Below are positions 42,677 to 54,441 of a stretch of 64,000 bases of DNA, piece by piece; within the stretch, counting starts at the first letter, position 1, and every line of letters begins with the position of its first letter. The notes under the pieces were generated by a model that saw only the letters and a list, made by a program, of their open reading frames with translations, made no database searches and was not told the origin of the DNA. The position numbers and the translations under genes were made by a program. Source of the DNA: Symsagittifera roscoffensis (lineage: Eukaryota; Xenacoelomorpha; Acoela; Convolutidae); contig NC_087066.1 of assembly GCF_963678635.1 (NCBI RefSeq), positions 13,996,517-14,060,516 on the forward strand. Reading direction: 5' to 3'.

Positions 42677-43870
42677 ATGACAACAACCAACTCAGTAAAT
42701 TTTCGAACTAATTCACATCCTCCACAGGATCATAGTGAAAATTACCCATTCTTTCAACAAAATAAAAATAAAAAGCAAGCACCTCATCATACGGATTACT
42801 TATCCTCTGATGATGATTATTTACAACCAGATATATTTGCACCATATACTCAAGAATATCGCGCACAAGGAGTGCAAAAACCACATACATATCATAGAAT
42901 TTTTTCTCCACATCCAACAGATACACAAAATCAACAACCAATACAAATGCAAAACCCAATTAATACACAATCTTTTCAACCAATTCAGCCACAAAACCCA
43001 ATGATTACACACTCGTATCAACCAACACAAATGCAAAATGAAATACCACTCCCATATTACCTTCAACAACACGAAATAACAAAAAATCAACTTTCAAATT
43101 TTTCACAAATGCCAAATGCCGCAGAATCACTACAAATGACAATGAATCCATACCTTATGGGTGGATCATCAATAACATCAAACAAACCATTAATGGTATT
43201 CACAGGAACAGACCCTGAATATTCTGTAGAAGATTATTTAAACGCAGTAGCAGCAAATTTAATTTTAAATATAGGACCTGAACCAATTAATACACCACTA
43301 CATCAAAATTGGATACATCGCCGCACAGCGTTGATACAAACAACCTTAGATGGCGCAGCCCAAAAATGGTTTTCAGTATTGCCTATAGAAATAAAATCAA
43401 ATTGGAAAAGATTTACACAAGAATTTTCAAAAATGTTTGACTCCGAAAGAAATAAACAACACCAAAGAGTTTTATGTAATGAAATTCGCAGATTACCAAA
43501 TGAAACCATCAAACAATTAGCAGTACGTATCGAAACACTAGTTCGAAAAGCATATTCATTAAATACACATGACTACAAAAACACAAAAATGACAGAAATC
43601 TTAATGATGACCTTAACACCTCAATTAAGGAAAATAGCAATAAAAAAGAGAGCATCCCATCCTTCCTCAATTCGAGAGCCCGATCTAGATTTTCGAAAAC
43701 TAGTAGACAAACTAGAGCAAGCGGAAATCACAATGAAACTTGAAGAAACAGAAAATCTGAAGTTACAATATGTTAATCGAATTGAAACAAATACCACAAA
43801 TATCAACAACATACAGGAATCAGATACAGACCTCGTTGAAAAAATCACTGAAAATTTTAAATATTTATGA
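42677..43870 (+). CDS. gag: Gag (capsid) of element B
   Basis: The ORF encodes 397 residues. The first ~150 are Gln/Pro/Asn-rich with repeated QNP motifs. Residues ~170-350 form a retrotransposon-type capsid region with DGAAQKWFSVLP, WKRFTQEFSKMF and LPNETIKQLAVRIETLVRKAY. It has no CCHC zinc finger; that lies in the overlapping next ORF, in the +1 frame. The last ~100 bp overlap that ORF. Either a programmed +1 shift or an indel separates capsid from nucleocapsid. Confidence 0.85.
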   Translation: MTTTNSVNFRTNSHPPQDHSENYPFFQQNKNKKQAPHHTDYLSSDDDYLQPDIFAPYTQEYRAQGVQKPHTYHRIFSPHPTDTQNQQPIQMQNPINTQSFQPIQPQNPMITHSYQPTQMQNEIPLPYYLQQHEITKNQLSNFSQMPNAAESLQMTMNPYLMGGSSITSNKPLMVFTGTDPEYSVEDYLNAVAANLILNIGPEPINTPLHQNWIHRRTALIQTTLDGAAQKWFSVLPIEIKSNWKRFTQEFSKMFDSERNKQHQRVLCNEIRRLPNETIKQLAVRIETLVRKAYSLNTHDYKNTKMTEILMMTLTPQLRKIAIKKRASHPSSIREPDLDFRKLVDKLEQAEITMKLEETENLKLQYVNRIETNTTNINNIQESDTDLVEKITENFKYL

Positions 43871-45431
43871 AAAACACCCAAACTTTAAAGGCAAACCATC
43901 TTTCAAAAAATGGTGTAATTATTGCCGACGATACGGACATAGTATTTCTGAATGTAGACAAAAACAACAGGATAACCAAAATAAACCTCAAAAATATAAA
44001 GAACCAAATAAATCATTCTATCAATACATGAAGAAAGATCTACCAAACAAAAATCTATACAGCAACAACAGTTCAGGAAAACCACTTCCGAACAATACCA
44101 ATTACACGAGAAATCAATCACCATATAACTCAAGTTATAGAGGAAGATCACCAGAACGAAGAAATACACAAAATTCTTCACAAAACCAATACAATCGACC
44201 AAATAGTCGAAATAACTACTCCAGATCAAATTTAAATACAACACAATTTGTTTCTAGATCTAATTCTCAATCAAACACAAGAAATAAATACTACCCAAAC
44301 AATCAATCACGAAACTCATCATATAATAGAAATAGAATCTATTCAAATAATCGAAATAGAAGTTATTCGAACAACCGAAATCAGAATTACCCGAATAATC
44401 GATCAAGAAATAACTCATATAACAGATCAAATTATCACAGATCAAACGATAATTATCAAAACAGATCACGAAACAATTCACAAAATCGACATTCAAGTTA
44501 TAATAATCGATATAGAAATTATTCTCAATCACCACATAGAAATAATAACCATTATAATAATTCTAACAATCGCCACAGAAGTAGTACACCTAAACACCAA
44601 AGACATATTAATCAAGTACAATCAAATCCAGAAACTACATCAGACCCCCCAGGTATTGATGACACAGTAAATGACGAACTACAACTAAATCAAATAAACT
44701 GTGGATCATCAGATTCAGAAAGTGATACAGAAAACACTATCTCCATCAATATGATAGCAGTCGAAAATGACTACGAACCTATTATATATGAACAACCTTT
44801 TTCATCACATATATATGAAAATCAATTAGAACTCCTTCACTATTATTATATTGAACCCATCCATTCCACACAAACGGCACAAGAAACTAACCAAATCAAC
44901 ACTACAAATCAATCCAATGAAAATGACAAAAAATGCTTGAATACAAATCACATCTATCAAAATATACAAAAAGAACAACCCAAAGAAAAAATTTGGACAA
45001 TACCACTTCTTTTAGAAAGTCCAAGAAACAAAGAATTTCAACCACCAGATCTTGAAATTGATTTTTTAATTGATTCAGGAGCAGAATCAAACATAATAAA
45101 CATTCCCACATGGAATGAAATCAAAACATTACACCCAAAATTAACGCCTCTTGCAACCTCCAGTAAACTAGCAACAGCACAAGGATCAACATTGGTAAAC
45201 TATGGAAAAGTTCAATTATTTTTTCTCCCCACAAGAACAATGGAGCAAAATAAAATTTTAAACAAACCATTTAAACAAATATTTCATATCACTGATATTA
45301 AACACAATATCATTGGAATACCATTTATCTCTAAATATATACCAACAATCAGCATCTTGAATAGTAACATACTAATCAAAGATAAGTCCACAAAAACAAA
45401 AAATACAGCCCTAACATTTTTCAAAGATTAA
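43770..45431 (+). CDS. Nucleocapsid and protease ORF of element B
   Basis: The meaningful part begins after the Gag overlap, near 43865. A CCHC zinc knuckle (CNYCRRYGHSISEC) follows, then about 170 residues of low-complexity sequence rich in Asn, Arg, Ser and Tyr, likely RNA-binding. An aspartic protease follows with LIDSGAESNIIN near residue 430 and a later HNIIGIPF strand. It ends in frame 0, and RT continues in a different frame. Confidence 0.82.
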   Translation: MLIELKQIPQISTTYRNQIQTSLKKSLKILNIYEKHPNFKGKPSFKKWCNYCRRYGHSISECRQKQQDNQNKPQKYKEPNKSFYQYMKKDLPNKNLYSNNSSGKPLPNNTNYTRNQSPYNSSYRGRSPERRNTQNSSQNQYNRPNSRNNYSRSNLNTTQFVSRSNSQSNTRNKYYPNNQSRNSSYNRNRIYSNNRNRSYSNNRNQNYPNNRSRNNSYNRSNYHRSNDNYQNRSRNNSQNRHSSYNNRYRNYSQSPHRNNNHYNNSNNRHRSSTPKHQRHINQVQSNPETTSDPPGIDDTVNDELQLNQINCGSSDSESDTENTISINMIAVENDYEPIIYEQPFSSHIYENQLELLHYYYIEPIHSTQTAQETNQINTTNQSNENDKKCLNTNHIYQNIQKEQPKEKIWTIPLLLESPRNKEFQPPDLEIDFLIDSGAESNIINIPTWNEIKTLHPKLTPLATSSKLATAQGSTLVNYGKVQLFFLPTRTMEQNKILNKPFKQIFHITDIKHNIIGIPFISKYIPTISILNSNILIKDKSTKTKNTALTFFKD

Positions 45432-46936
45432 ATAAACAACTACCATTCTTTTCAAAATTCTACCCAATTTATAACCAACAACGGAAACACCTGAAACCAC
45501 TACCAGGAAACATATATAATTTTTCAATAAAACAAGTTCACCAATATGATAAAAATCAAAATAAACAACAACTCTTTATGTCAGACTTTGAATTCAAACC
45601 TATCCATAAGTTTTTCAAAATCACAATTTCATCCATAAAATATTTAAACAATACGAATTCAGACATCATTTCGTTACATGTATACAACAATACACCGTAT
45701 CAAGTAACATTACCCTTAGGACTTTTAGGATATTGCGAAACCAACGCTACAATATCACCAATGCATGAAAAAGCATACCGCGTAAATAATATACTCCAAT
45801 TATTAGATATTTGTCAATCCACAATTCTTAACGAAGAACTATCCATAAATAATATAATAAGTAATGAAAAAAGAAAGACAGATTATTTCACAAAAACCCC
45901 ATATTTCAAACCTACATTCAACATAAATAACTATACAGAGGATCAACAGAAATTTTTAACAATGTTTAACTTCCAACATTCACAAATAACACAAGACGAA
46001 TTTGATAAGTTAGCCAAACAGCTAATAAAATATTCATCAGTCTATGCAACATCCAAATTTGATGTTGGCAAAATCAGTTCATCACTACATCTCCCGTTAA
46101 AACCTGACGCAGTTTTCAAAAAACAAAGAGCAAGTAAAGTACTAATTCATCTACACGATAAAGTGAACAGATTACTCGATATTTTAGAGCAATACAAAAA
46201 TATCTCACCGGTAAACAAAGAAGAACAACCAAAAGGTAACACATTTATTAACCCTGTTATCATCCTAGCAAAAGGAGAATCATTAAAAATAGTTCTAGAC
46301 GCTAGATATCTTAAATCACTAATAGACGAATCAAAATGCAATTGGCCTATTGAACCAATACAAGTTATCTTAACAAAAATAAACGGAAAAAACTTTACAA
46401 CCGCAGATATGAATAGTGCATAAAATCAAATGCCACTAGATGAACAATCGCGACGCTTAACACAATTTGTTATTGGAAATCAACAATATGAATTCAACCG
46501 CCTATTCTATGGAATATCCATAGGACCAGCAGCATTTTCAGCTTTTATGAGTAAAATTTTTAGACCACTAATACTTAATAAAAACGAAATCACCTATTTA
46601 GACGATGTTTTTATGCAATCACAGACAAAAGAAGAAATGTTTAAAGTTTTAGAACACTATCACAAAATACTTCAGAATGAAAATCTGAAGGCCGCCCCCG
46701 ATAAGTCACACTTCTTTTTAACACGAGTTAAATTTTTAGGACACAATATAGAAAGAAAGACAATCACTCCATTAAAATCACTTATTGATGCTATTCAGAA
46801 ACTTCAACCACCAACAAACAAAAAGAAAACTCAAGAATTTCTTGGAATGTTAAATTTTTTAAGCAAATACGTTTATAAAATGCAATTATACTTAAGACCA
46901 TTCTATAATATACTCAGACAACAAAATAATTTTTAA
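45422..46936 (+). pseudogene. Reverse transcriptase of element B, with in-frame stops
   Basis: The frame opens near 45422, upstream of the first Met at 45578. RT blocks include INPVIILAKGESLKIVLDAR and TTADMNSA, then an in-frame TAA at 46421-46423 where RTs normally have an aromatic residue. The frame resumes with MPLDEQSRR and contains the catalytic YLDD box encoded near 46597. A second TAA at 46934-46936 lies at the RT connection region. Both stops are single codons in an otherwise open frame. They are recent mutations, sequencing errors or suppressed codons. Confidence 0.85.
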
Positions 46937-49102
46937 TGGAATACAGAACATCAAACACGATTTGAAGAAATTAAAAAACTCCTAACTGAACAAATTTCGA
47001 ATACAATTCCAGATCCAAATCAACCATTCTATGCAATGTGCGATGCTTCAAATTTTGGCATCGGCGCAGCATTATTACAATCACACAATGGCACAAATGA
47101 AATGAACCTTATATCAGCAAATTCTCGATTATTCACTCAAGCAGAGCTACGACTCTCAACTCTAATGAGAGAATATACAGCTATAATTTATACACTTACA
47201 GAATATGAATTTCTGATACTTGGATCAAAACATCCAACAGTTCTATTCACAGATCACAAACCAATCATTTTCCTCTTTACACAAAAGTCAAACCCAAATC
47301 ACCGAGTTTATAGATTTCAATTAATTTTGATGAAATTTCCAAACTTACATATAGTTTGGACAGCAGGAAAAAATCTTGCATTACCAGACACATTAAGTCG
47401 AAATACACCACCTGAATTACTCACACGGAAAACTACAGTTGAAATACCCAAAAATATAAAATTTTACCTTGCAGAAAACGAAACATCACCCCGACTAGAA
47501 TGCAATGCAGTAAAAACCGACATTGAACAATCACAGATAAATAACCTACAACACTTCCCACTTTACTTAGATTGCCAAAATAACCACTACGAATTTGATC
47601 TACTTGGAACATCAACTTTCAAACCAACTCCATACTCACAATGGATAAAAAATAACATCCAGCAAAAAAGAATAAAACAACACTCGCATAAAAAAGACCT
47701 TTTTCCGTTAATTGAAAAAGAAAATCTATATGATAAAATAAATTTATCAGGACCACAAACAAACGATTCAAAATACACAGTAAATCAAGTTTTTGACCTC
47801 CATGACCCACTTGACACAATTCCTTTATCTCAATTAGAAATTGAAAACATTTTTCTCCCCCCAACAGATAAAATTACAATTAATACCTTGAAGCAATATC
47901 AAAATCTTGACCCAGTAATTAGACAACTAAAATCATGGCACAAATATAAAACTAAACCCGTAAAGGCAGATACCACAATTTTAGGAAATAAAACACTCCT
48001 CCGATATTTTCGAAAATTTAATAAGACAACAATTAATGAAAACACAGACATTCTAGAATACCAACTAAATGAATCTACAGTTCCCTGTCTCCCTTTAAGT
48101 ATGATTCTTATAGCTTTTAACATTTCACATACACAAAATATTAAAGGACACTCTGGATCAGAGAAAACATATTCAAATTTCATAGAAAATTTTTATTTCC
48201 CAAATGCACCAGTTTGGATAAAAGTACTATGCAATGATTGTATTGTATGTCAGCTAAATAAACCTTATCCAAATCAAAAACAAATAGCACAAAAACAAGA
48301 TTTTAAAGCACAAAGTTTATACTTTAACCACCGTATTTCATTTGATACAAAAGGACCAATTTCACCATCATCTGAAGGAAACTCCTACATTATGGTAATT
48401 GTTGACGCATTTACACATTATGTAGCACTTAACCCAGTACCACATTGTATCGCTTATTACGCTTACACAACACTTTATGAACACTGGATAGCCAAGTTCG
48501 GACTACCCGAAATTTTAGTTACAGACAACGGTACAGAATTCATAAATAATGAAATCATCACACTATGTCATTTATTTAACATCAAACACAAACCACGTAC
48601 ATCTCATGCACCTTGGACAAACGGCTTAGTCGAAGGTATGAACCGTTCACTACAAGAATATCTTAGATGTATCATCAATGGAAATGATACAAGATACACC
48701 GAATGGTCAGCAGATGTAAAACTATTTCCCTTAGCATATAATTCACAAATCACGACAACTCTAGGAATGTCGCCATATGAAATGGTTTTTAATCAAAAGC
48801 CACGCAAACCAATTATGTTTACAGCAAACTCTCATAAAAATGCACAAAGTCATTGTCAACCGAATAAAGACTCAATTTGTTATAACCTTCCTTTACACAC
48901 ACATGATGAAGATCATTTTCATCACCCACAAATTCTTAAATTAGCCTCCGGTACACACACCGAATGGATTTTAAATAGAGATAAAAAACACAATGAAATT
49001 TACCAAAAAGTAACAAAAAAGTTGTTACAAAGGCAAAACATTAATGAACAAATAAATTCACGCTTTACACCAGCCTCCGATTGTTTTAATACCCAATTTT
49101 AA
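46937..49102 (+). CDS. RNase H and integrase of element B
   Basis: The frame is the same as RT after the stop at 46934-46936; the first Met is at 47036. RNase H has MCDASNFGIGAAL, LFTDHKPI and a C-terminal LPDTLSRN. Integrase has an HHCC finger (ISHTQNIKGHSG ... CNDCIVC) and the core triad in FDTKGP (Asp at 48344), TDNGTEF (Asp at 48524) and GLVEGMN (Glu at 48632). The second Asp and the Glu are separated by 35 residues. The frame closes at 49102 just where the C-terminal domain begins, because of a frame change near 49080. Confidence 0.88.
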   Translation, partial: WNTEHQTRFEEIKKLLTEQISNTIPDPNQPFYAMCDASNFGIGAALLQSHNGTNEMNLISANSRLFTQAELRLSTLMREYTAIIYTLTEYEFLILGSKHPTVLFTDHKPIIFLFTQKSNPNHRVYRFQLILMKFPNLHIVWTAGKNLALPDTLSRNTPPELLTRKTTVEIPKNIKFYLAENETSPRLECNAVKTDIEQSQINNLQHFPLYLDCQNNHYEFDLLGTSTFKPTPYSQWIKNNIQQKRIKQHSHKKDLFPLIEKENLYDKINLSGPQTNDSKYTVNQVFDLHDPLDTIPLSQLEIENIFLPPTDKITINTLKQYQNLDPVIRQLKSWHKYKTKPVKADTTILGNKTLLRYFRKFNKTTINENTDILEYQLNESTVPCLPLSMILIAFNISHTQNIKGHSGSEKTYSNFIENFYFPNAPVWIKVLCNDCIVCQLNKPYPNQKQIAQKQDFKAQSLYFNHRISFDTKGPISPSSEGNSYIMVIVDAFTHYVALNPVPHCIAYYAYTTLYEHWIAKFGLPEILVTDNGTEFINNEIITLCHLFNIKHKPRTSHAPWTNGLVEGMNRSLQEYLRCIINGNDTRYTEWSADVKLFPLAYNSQITTTLGMSPYEMVFNQKPRKPIMFTANSHKNAQSHCQPNKDSICYNLPLHTHDEDHFHHPQILKLASGTHTEWILNRDKKHNEIYQKVTKKLLQRQNINEQINSRFTPASDCFNTQF

Positions 49103-49607
49103 CACTCAAAAAGGAATTTCAAAACAATTACAACCCCTTCGTAAAGGACCATACCAAATAATTGCCAAACCCACTGACGTCACATATAAAATCACCGACT
49201 CAGACCAAAAAGAAATTGTTCAACATCGAAACAATCTATTACCTTATTACCCAAAAGAATACGCACTACGCGAACTAACTCAGTTATATTCTTTCACAGG
49301 TTTAAAAGTTATTCAAAATCCTCCACATACGGAAAATGATACAAAAGAACACTATGATATTCACCTCGAAAATCAAAATAAAAAATCAACTACAACGAAA
49401 AACAATACAAAAAAGCTAGATCAAAATATTCCTCAAAAAGAAAGAAAAAATAAAAAAATGACAGAAAAAATTACACTCCAAGAACAAGTCGACAAATCAG
49501 AACATAGAGAATCATCACGACTTAGAAATCAAACACGCAAAAACTATAAAACATTCATCCCACAATCTAAAATATTAAAGAAAGTTGAATTTCAAAAACA
49601 GCTTTAA
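49080..49607 (+). pseudogene. Integrase C-terminal (GPY) domain, shifted frame
   Basis: In the +1 frame relative to the preceding ORF the sequence reads IVLIPNFNTQ, then LRKGPYQII, the GPY/F motif of gypsy integrases, then a Lys/Asn/Gln-rich basic tail that ends at 49607. No start codon is near, so this is the continuation of integrase displaced by an indel or shift near 49080. Confidence 0.75.
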
Positions 49608-50427
49608 TTTTACAATTAATAATCTTTGCACCTCTGAAATATTTTGAACTTTCATTTTTCGAAATAACATGCTGATAAACACGCAGCGACTCTAGTTCAA
49701 AATTAGCCAATAGGATTCATTCAATCGGTCACCTTCTATAACTCTAACACAAACTAATTAGACGAAAGATATTAAACTCCAGGCATATCTATAACTATAA
49801 CTTTACGACCTCCAGGTCAAAAATAACCAAACCATTCCAACTTGACAACTAAAAAAAATATCACCATAATATCATAACCCTCCCTTATCTAATAACCCAA
49901 AGATCAACAATATTTCCCCAACTCAGACCTCAAATAGCCTCCAAACAAAAATGTTAAATTAGCCTAAAGTAAAGGAACGACCATTTTAATTAGCCTAAAG
50001 TAAAAAAATCTCATAAATACCCCAGATCACTTGACAAATAAAAATAAAGAAAAAGAAGACCTCCCGAACACCATAAAATTCGCCCCCAACAATTTTTCAC
50101 AAAACTCAACCCACTTGTCAAAAAACCAATAAATAATTCGACCACACTTGAAAATTGCCTCAAACAACAAAAAATATTCGATCGAGAAGCCATTTCTTAA
50201 ATGCTCTTCTCTCGATCAGTCAACATAATTCTCAACATTTTCATAAACTTTTTAACAATATTTAAACTTTTATTCAAATTTCTTTTTGATACCTTTGAAG
50301 CTTTTGTAATAATCTTAATCATTTTTTGCAAAATTTTTTAAATTTTTTATTCCATATTTGAACTATACCTCCAACTTTCAAAAGCCATTGACCATTTTCA
50401 CAGGTACGATTCACAAAACTTATCTAA
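49608..50427. other. Non-coding stretch between pol and the envelope region
   Basis: AT-rich sequence without a supportable ORF. A short direct repeat, AATTAGCCTAAAGTAAA, occurs near 49957 and 49989. Confidence 0.6.
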
Positions 50428-50616
50428 ATGATACGAACCATTTTTAGTAGAACAGATATTTTTTTACTAGTTGTAATTTTTATAACATTTCTATCATCCC
50501 TCATCTTGACAATATGCAAATGTATAAAGAAAGCAATCATCACATTCGCCTTAGCAACAATCCTTCTAATTCATTTTTTAGAAGAATACTACAATAAACA
50601 TAAATTTTTTTACTAA
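50428..50616 (+). CDS. Small hydrophobic ORF
   Basis: The ORF encodes 62 residues with two closely spaced hydrophobic segments (about 10-30 and 35-53) separated by CKCIKKA. It lies between pol and the envelope-like region. It could be a small membrane protein, a remnant signal/leader exon or chance; no family is recognised. Confidence 0.35.
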   Translation: MIRTIFSRTDIFLLVVIFITFLSSLILTICKCIKKAIITFALATILLIHFLEEYYNKHKFFY

Positions 50617-50618
50617 AA

Positions 50619-51595
50619 GAAATAGATCAAAAACCATCAAAAATTGCTAACCAACAATCACACAGTCAGTCTTCACCGACATCATCCCAAGATAACCCAA
50701 CACCACCTACAACTACCCACAACCCCCAAACATCTACACGAATTTCTTTTCAAGATAACCCATATACCTTTGAAGAACGACACGCTCGCTTACCTGAACC
50801 ACTAGAACCAGTTCAACGACAAGCACCTCTAAGTGAACCAACATATAACTTATACCCAACACTACCACAAGAATTAAGTAGAATACGAAATCTTAGTCAA
50901 AATCAAAATACAGTTGAAATAAATAGACAAATTATATATCCTCGACGAAACAGAAATTTTCAAACCCCCGAGTTCATTTTGATATACCCCAATCCCCATC
51001 ACAAGGTACTCCGGAAAACCCAATTGGTATATTACCAGAAACCCCTACAATTCTTTCTACGGATATTTCTACGGATACAACAACATCATCATCACTACCA
51101 GAAACATTATCACTACCATCAACACCATCAATAAGCCAGATTTCACCGACGCCTTTTCCTTTAATTTTCCCAATTAACCTCGACGCTAGATATAGAGAAC
51201 ATTCATCAACAAATATCCCACTAAGATTAGACTGGAATACATTCACAGCACCCCCATCATTATTTGGACAACACCCAGAAAGTAACCGACTTCACAACTG
51301 GGCACTCAATAGATTACAATATAGACAAGACATCCACGAAGACATTCGTGATCATAACATCCAAATATTCCAACAAAATAGTCTACAATTAAAATTTGAA
51401 ATCACGGTTAAACTAAACAACATTGCTCAACATCCTTACCCATTAAACCCACCAAATATAACAGCTCAATCACTACCACCACCATTTATAACAACTGAAG
51501 TAATATATAAATACGACAGATATACCAAAAAGACAATTGGTTACATCACATTTTATAACCCATACTCAAGATTATCATACACATATATATTCTAA
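50619..51595 (+). pseudogene. Pro/Ser/Thr-rich broken ORF upstream of the envelope-like region
   Basis: An open frame from 50619 encodes Ser/Pro/Thr/Gln-rich sequence and changes frame near 50969. From there another frame is open to a TAA at 51593-51595, ending in a less biased segment of about 110 residues with regular hydrophobic content. There is no start codon near the beginning. Function is unknown; it may be a separate accessory protein. Confidence 0.5.
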
Positions 51596-51597
51596 AA

Positions 51598-52560
51598 ATA
51601 TTAATTTTTCTCCAACTCTTTTTTCTAGTAATTTCCGATCAGAATATTAATCCTTCTCCCCGTACAGGACCCCAAGACTTATTAGTAACACATTACGATT
51701 GTGAAGAAAATGAACAAAAAACACTACACAAATATGCAATAAATCAAGTATCACAATGCGAAACAGAACCACAAGCTATAGAAACTACCAATGTAATAGC
51801 GACACTCTATTCAAAATCCCGAGCAACAACAGTTATAGGATATAAATTCACAGCAACATTTTCTGAAAAGAAAGTACATTGTTCACAAGTCTCAAATGGA
51901 AATAAAAACCGACTTGACCACAAATCATTCTACCAGAGTAATATCGAACGACTTTTACCTCTCAATCCCGAAGATTGTAAAAATGAGTTACTCCGACTAA
52001 ATATCACAAGAAATAAAAACACAGATAGAAAGTTAGTATATTTCCAAGTTTTTGCAGATTCTGTACATCAAGCAGAACTTGAAAGATATCAAGGACATAT
52101 AAAACTAGATGAAAAATACCCATACAACGGCGCACACGGAAGATTAACTTATGACATACACGATAAACACTGGATACCACACATTGGTATAAATAACCCA
52201 TCAAACTGCAAAGCAGACACAAAAAATAAAGGATATCAAGAAATAATGTTTTTCGATTGGAAAATACAACTAGAAAAAATACAACTCACACGCGATTTAT
52301 CTGACAACACAATGATCTATCAAGGAATTAGATTACCTTGTAAAAACGATCAAGGCTATTGTGACCCTACAACACGAACACAAGCAACAATTGTTTGGTT
52401 TCCCGAAGATACATGTACAACATTTCAAGTAGCAAAAATACACGCCCGAATGATAAAATTTCACGAAAAATACTTTATACAATCAATTCCATATGAACAA
52501 GTAAATCCATCACGAAAACAAAGTACTGATTTTAGAAACATTCACAATATAGAAAAATAA
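51598..52560 (+). pseudogene. env: Envelope-like glycoprotein, N-terminal part
   Basis: The open frame begins with a hydrophobic signal-like segment (LIFLQLFFLVIS) and continues as a Cys-containing ectodomain with THYDC and later conserved-looking Cys positions. There is no ATG near its start. An acceptor-like pyrimidine tract ends TTTTTTCTAG at 51628. The Cys spacing and the YDC motif suggest the class III (gB/chuvirus-type) glycoprotein group, but this is recognition by eye. A stop at 52558-52560 interrupts it and the sequence goes on in another frame. Confidence 0.5.
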
Positions 52561-52561
52561 A

Positions 52562-53083
52562 TTGACACGTTTTCAAATATATCAAGAAACAGAACTTGCA
52601 TGCAAATACAGAAACCCACTTCACAAAACACAATATTCTGAAATATTAGTTGAATACGAAAAAGGATTAGACATGACCACTGCAAAAATAAAAATTGACC
52701 CTTATGCCACAAGTCATCCTCTAAACGAAGGAACATCATATATACCAGTTAATTTTCAAAAAAGCAAAGGTCAACCTGGTGGACATCTAAAGCCACATGA
52801 CACTAGAAGCACACGCTTACAAGAACTATCACTAATGAATAATTCTTATTTTGGTAATATCCACTATGATATTCACTTAGATATGAAATTAGACTATACA
52901 ATTAGCCGAATTTTTCAGGAAATGTCACTCTCTGAATTCGAAACACTTCACCAACTATGCGAATTGGAACGGACACAAATCTTACAATCACTTGCACTAG
53001 CAGTATTAAAAATACCCTACGCAGGATATTTACTATCAGGAAATAGATCAAATTTTTTAGACTACGAAGTAAACATTTTATAG
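52562..53083 (+). pseudogene. env: Envelope-like glycoprotein, middle part
   Basis: The frame continues the ectodomain immediately after the previous stop. It contains LCELERTQILQSLALAVL and GYLLSGNRSNFLDYE, features shared with the central region of class III-type glycoproteins. A TAG at 53081-53083 ends it, and coding character persists in the same frame downstream. Confidence 0.45.
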
Positions 53084-53800
53084 TTTTATACCTGTACAAA
53101 AAAAGTATCACCACTATATGTTTTTGAAAATAAACGATGCTATAAAAGAATACCTATCTTTTATAAAAATAAAGTACATTTCGTTGACACACTTTCAAGA
53201 CGAACCTATTTCTGGGATACCGCAGTCCCATGTGGATCAGAAAATAGCCACAATGTAGTACAACTGAACCCTGATGAAGATAAATATTACTTTCTTACCC
53301 CATACCCCACATTAATGCAATCGCTCAAAAAATTTTCACCAGAAAGCATTAGAGCTATTGCTCGAAACCCAAATATCGACTTACAATCAATTGGAATATA
53401 TTCAAAATCCGATATCCAACATCACATTAGAACACAACAATTCCAAGAATTATTAACACAAATGGACACTATACAAAGACAATCAATTGACCAAAACTTA
53501 CGCAAACTTGCCGAAACCGCAGGATTTGCAAATATCTATACACAAGATTATAGCGGATATTTTAAAGACATTAAAGACTATATATATCTAAACGGTGAAA
53601 AATACCGACCACAAGATATCTCACCTATAAATATCTTTAGCTTTGTTACACTAAAAAACGAAATTCTTGATTTTCTAGGATGGCCCTATTACATCTTAGA
53701 AAAGTTGACTATTCTATACGCAATGTTTAACTTTATAGGATTTCTTTTTTCACTTTTAAAAGGAATCTATAACACATGTGCTATACACACACACAAGTAA
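53084..53800 (+). pseudogene. env: Envelope-like glycoprotein, C-terminal part with membrane anchor
   Basis: The frame is that of the middle part, open again after the stop. The membrane-proximal region has further Cys residues. A hydrophobic anchor of about 25 residues (LTILYAMFNFIGFLFSLLKG) lies near 53703-53762, followed by a short tail. The first Met is at 53315. Confidence 0.45.
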
Positions 53801-54204
53801 ATAGACAAGCAAGTGTAGCACGCATACTATTTGCAGGATTTTTTGGAATTTTTTCATCATCAATAAACAAAATTCTTTTAGACGCACAAATAAAAGAATA
53901 CAATACAAAAATAGCAACAAGACAGAACACATACGACGAAGAACATAATAATATAGAAATAACGCCTACAGCACCACAGTTACCACCCCTACCACATAAC
54001 CATCCATTATCCCTAGTCCCACGAAATTTTCGAAATTTAGCAATAACACATAATCCAAATTTTAGGCAAAACATATCACAAAGTCCGTTACAACATATAA
54101 TGACACATCATTCACAAGATGAAAATACAGATGAACAAATTATAGAACAACCCCATTCCACCGCTTTTCAGTCTCAAAATAATAATTTTTTTAGCCCACG
54201 ATGA
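53776..54204 (+). CDS. Pro-rich tail ORF following the envelope region
   Basis: The ORF encodes 142 residues and overlaps the end of the envelope-like frame. It has a hydrophobic stretch (ARILFAGFFGIFSSSINKIL) and then a Pro/His/Gln/Asn-rich low-complexity tail. It may be the true cytoplasmic tail of the glycoprotein displaced by a frame change, or a separate accessory ORF. Confidence 0.4.
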   Translation: MCYTHTQVNRQASVARILFAGFFGIFSSSINKILLDAQIKEYNTKIATRQNTYDEEHNNIEITPTAPQLPPLPHNHPLSLVPRNFRNLAITHNPNFRQNISQSPLQHIMTHHSQDENTDEQIIEQPHSTAFQSQNNNFFSPR

Positions 54205-54441
54205 GCCGACAACTTGGATCCCTACACCGCTCAAATTCCCATCCAACCAACCTCAACACCTCAATTACAATAATTCCACTTTTTGCTTTCCCGCCACCCG
54301 ATTTCCCAACCAGTAATATAACATCAGGCATGAATTCAGACACTAATTCAAATATTTCAGTTTTATACTCCATTTCACAACTCAATAACCCTAATATTGA
54401 AACCCTGATGAATTTGCAGACTCTGAACCATCTCCATCCAA

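Noticed and set aside
44248-44670. Ile/Thr/His-rich 140-codon ORF overlapping nucleocapsid
   Set aside because: It is an alternative frame of the Asn/Arg/Ser-rich low-complexity nucleocapsid tail.
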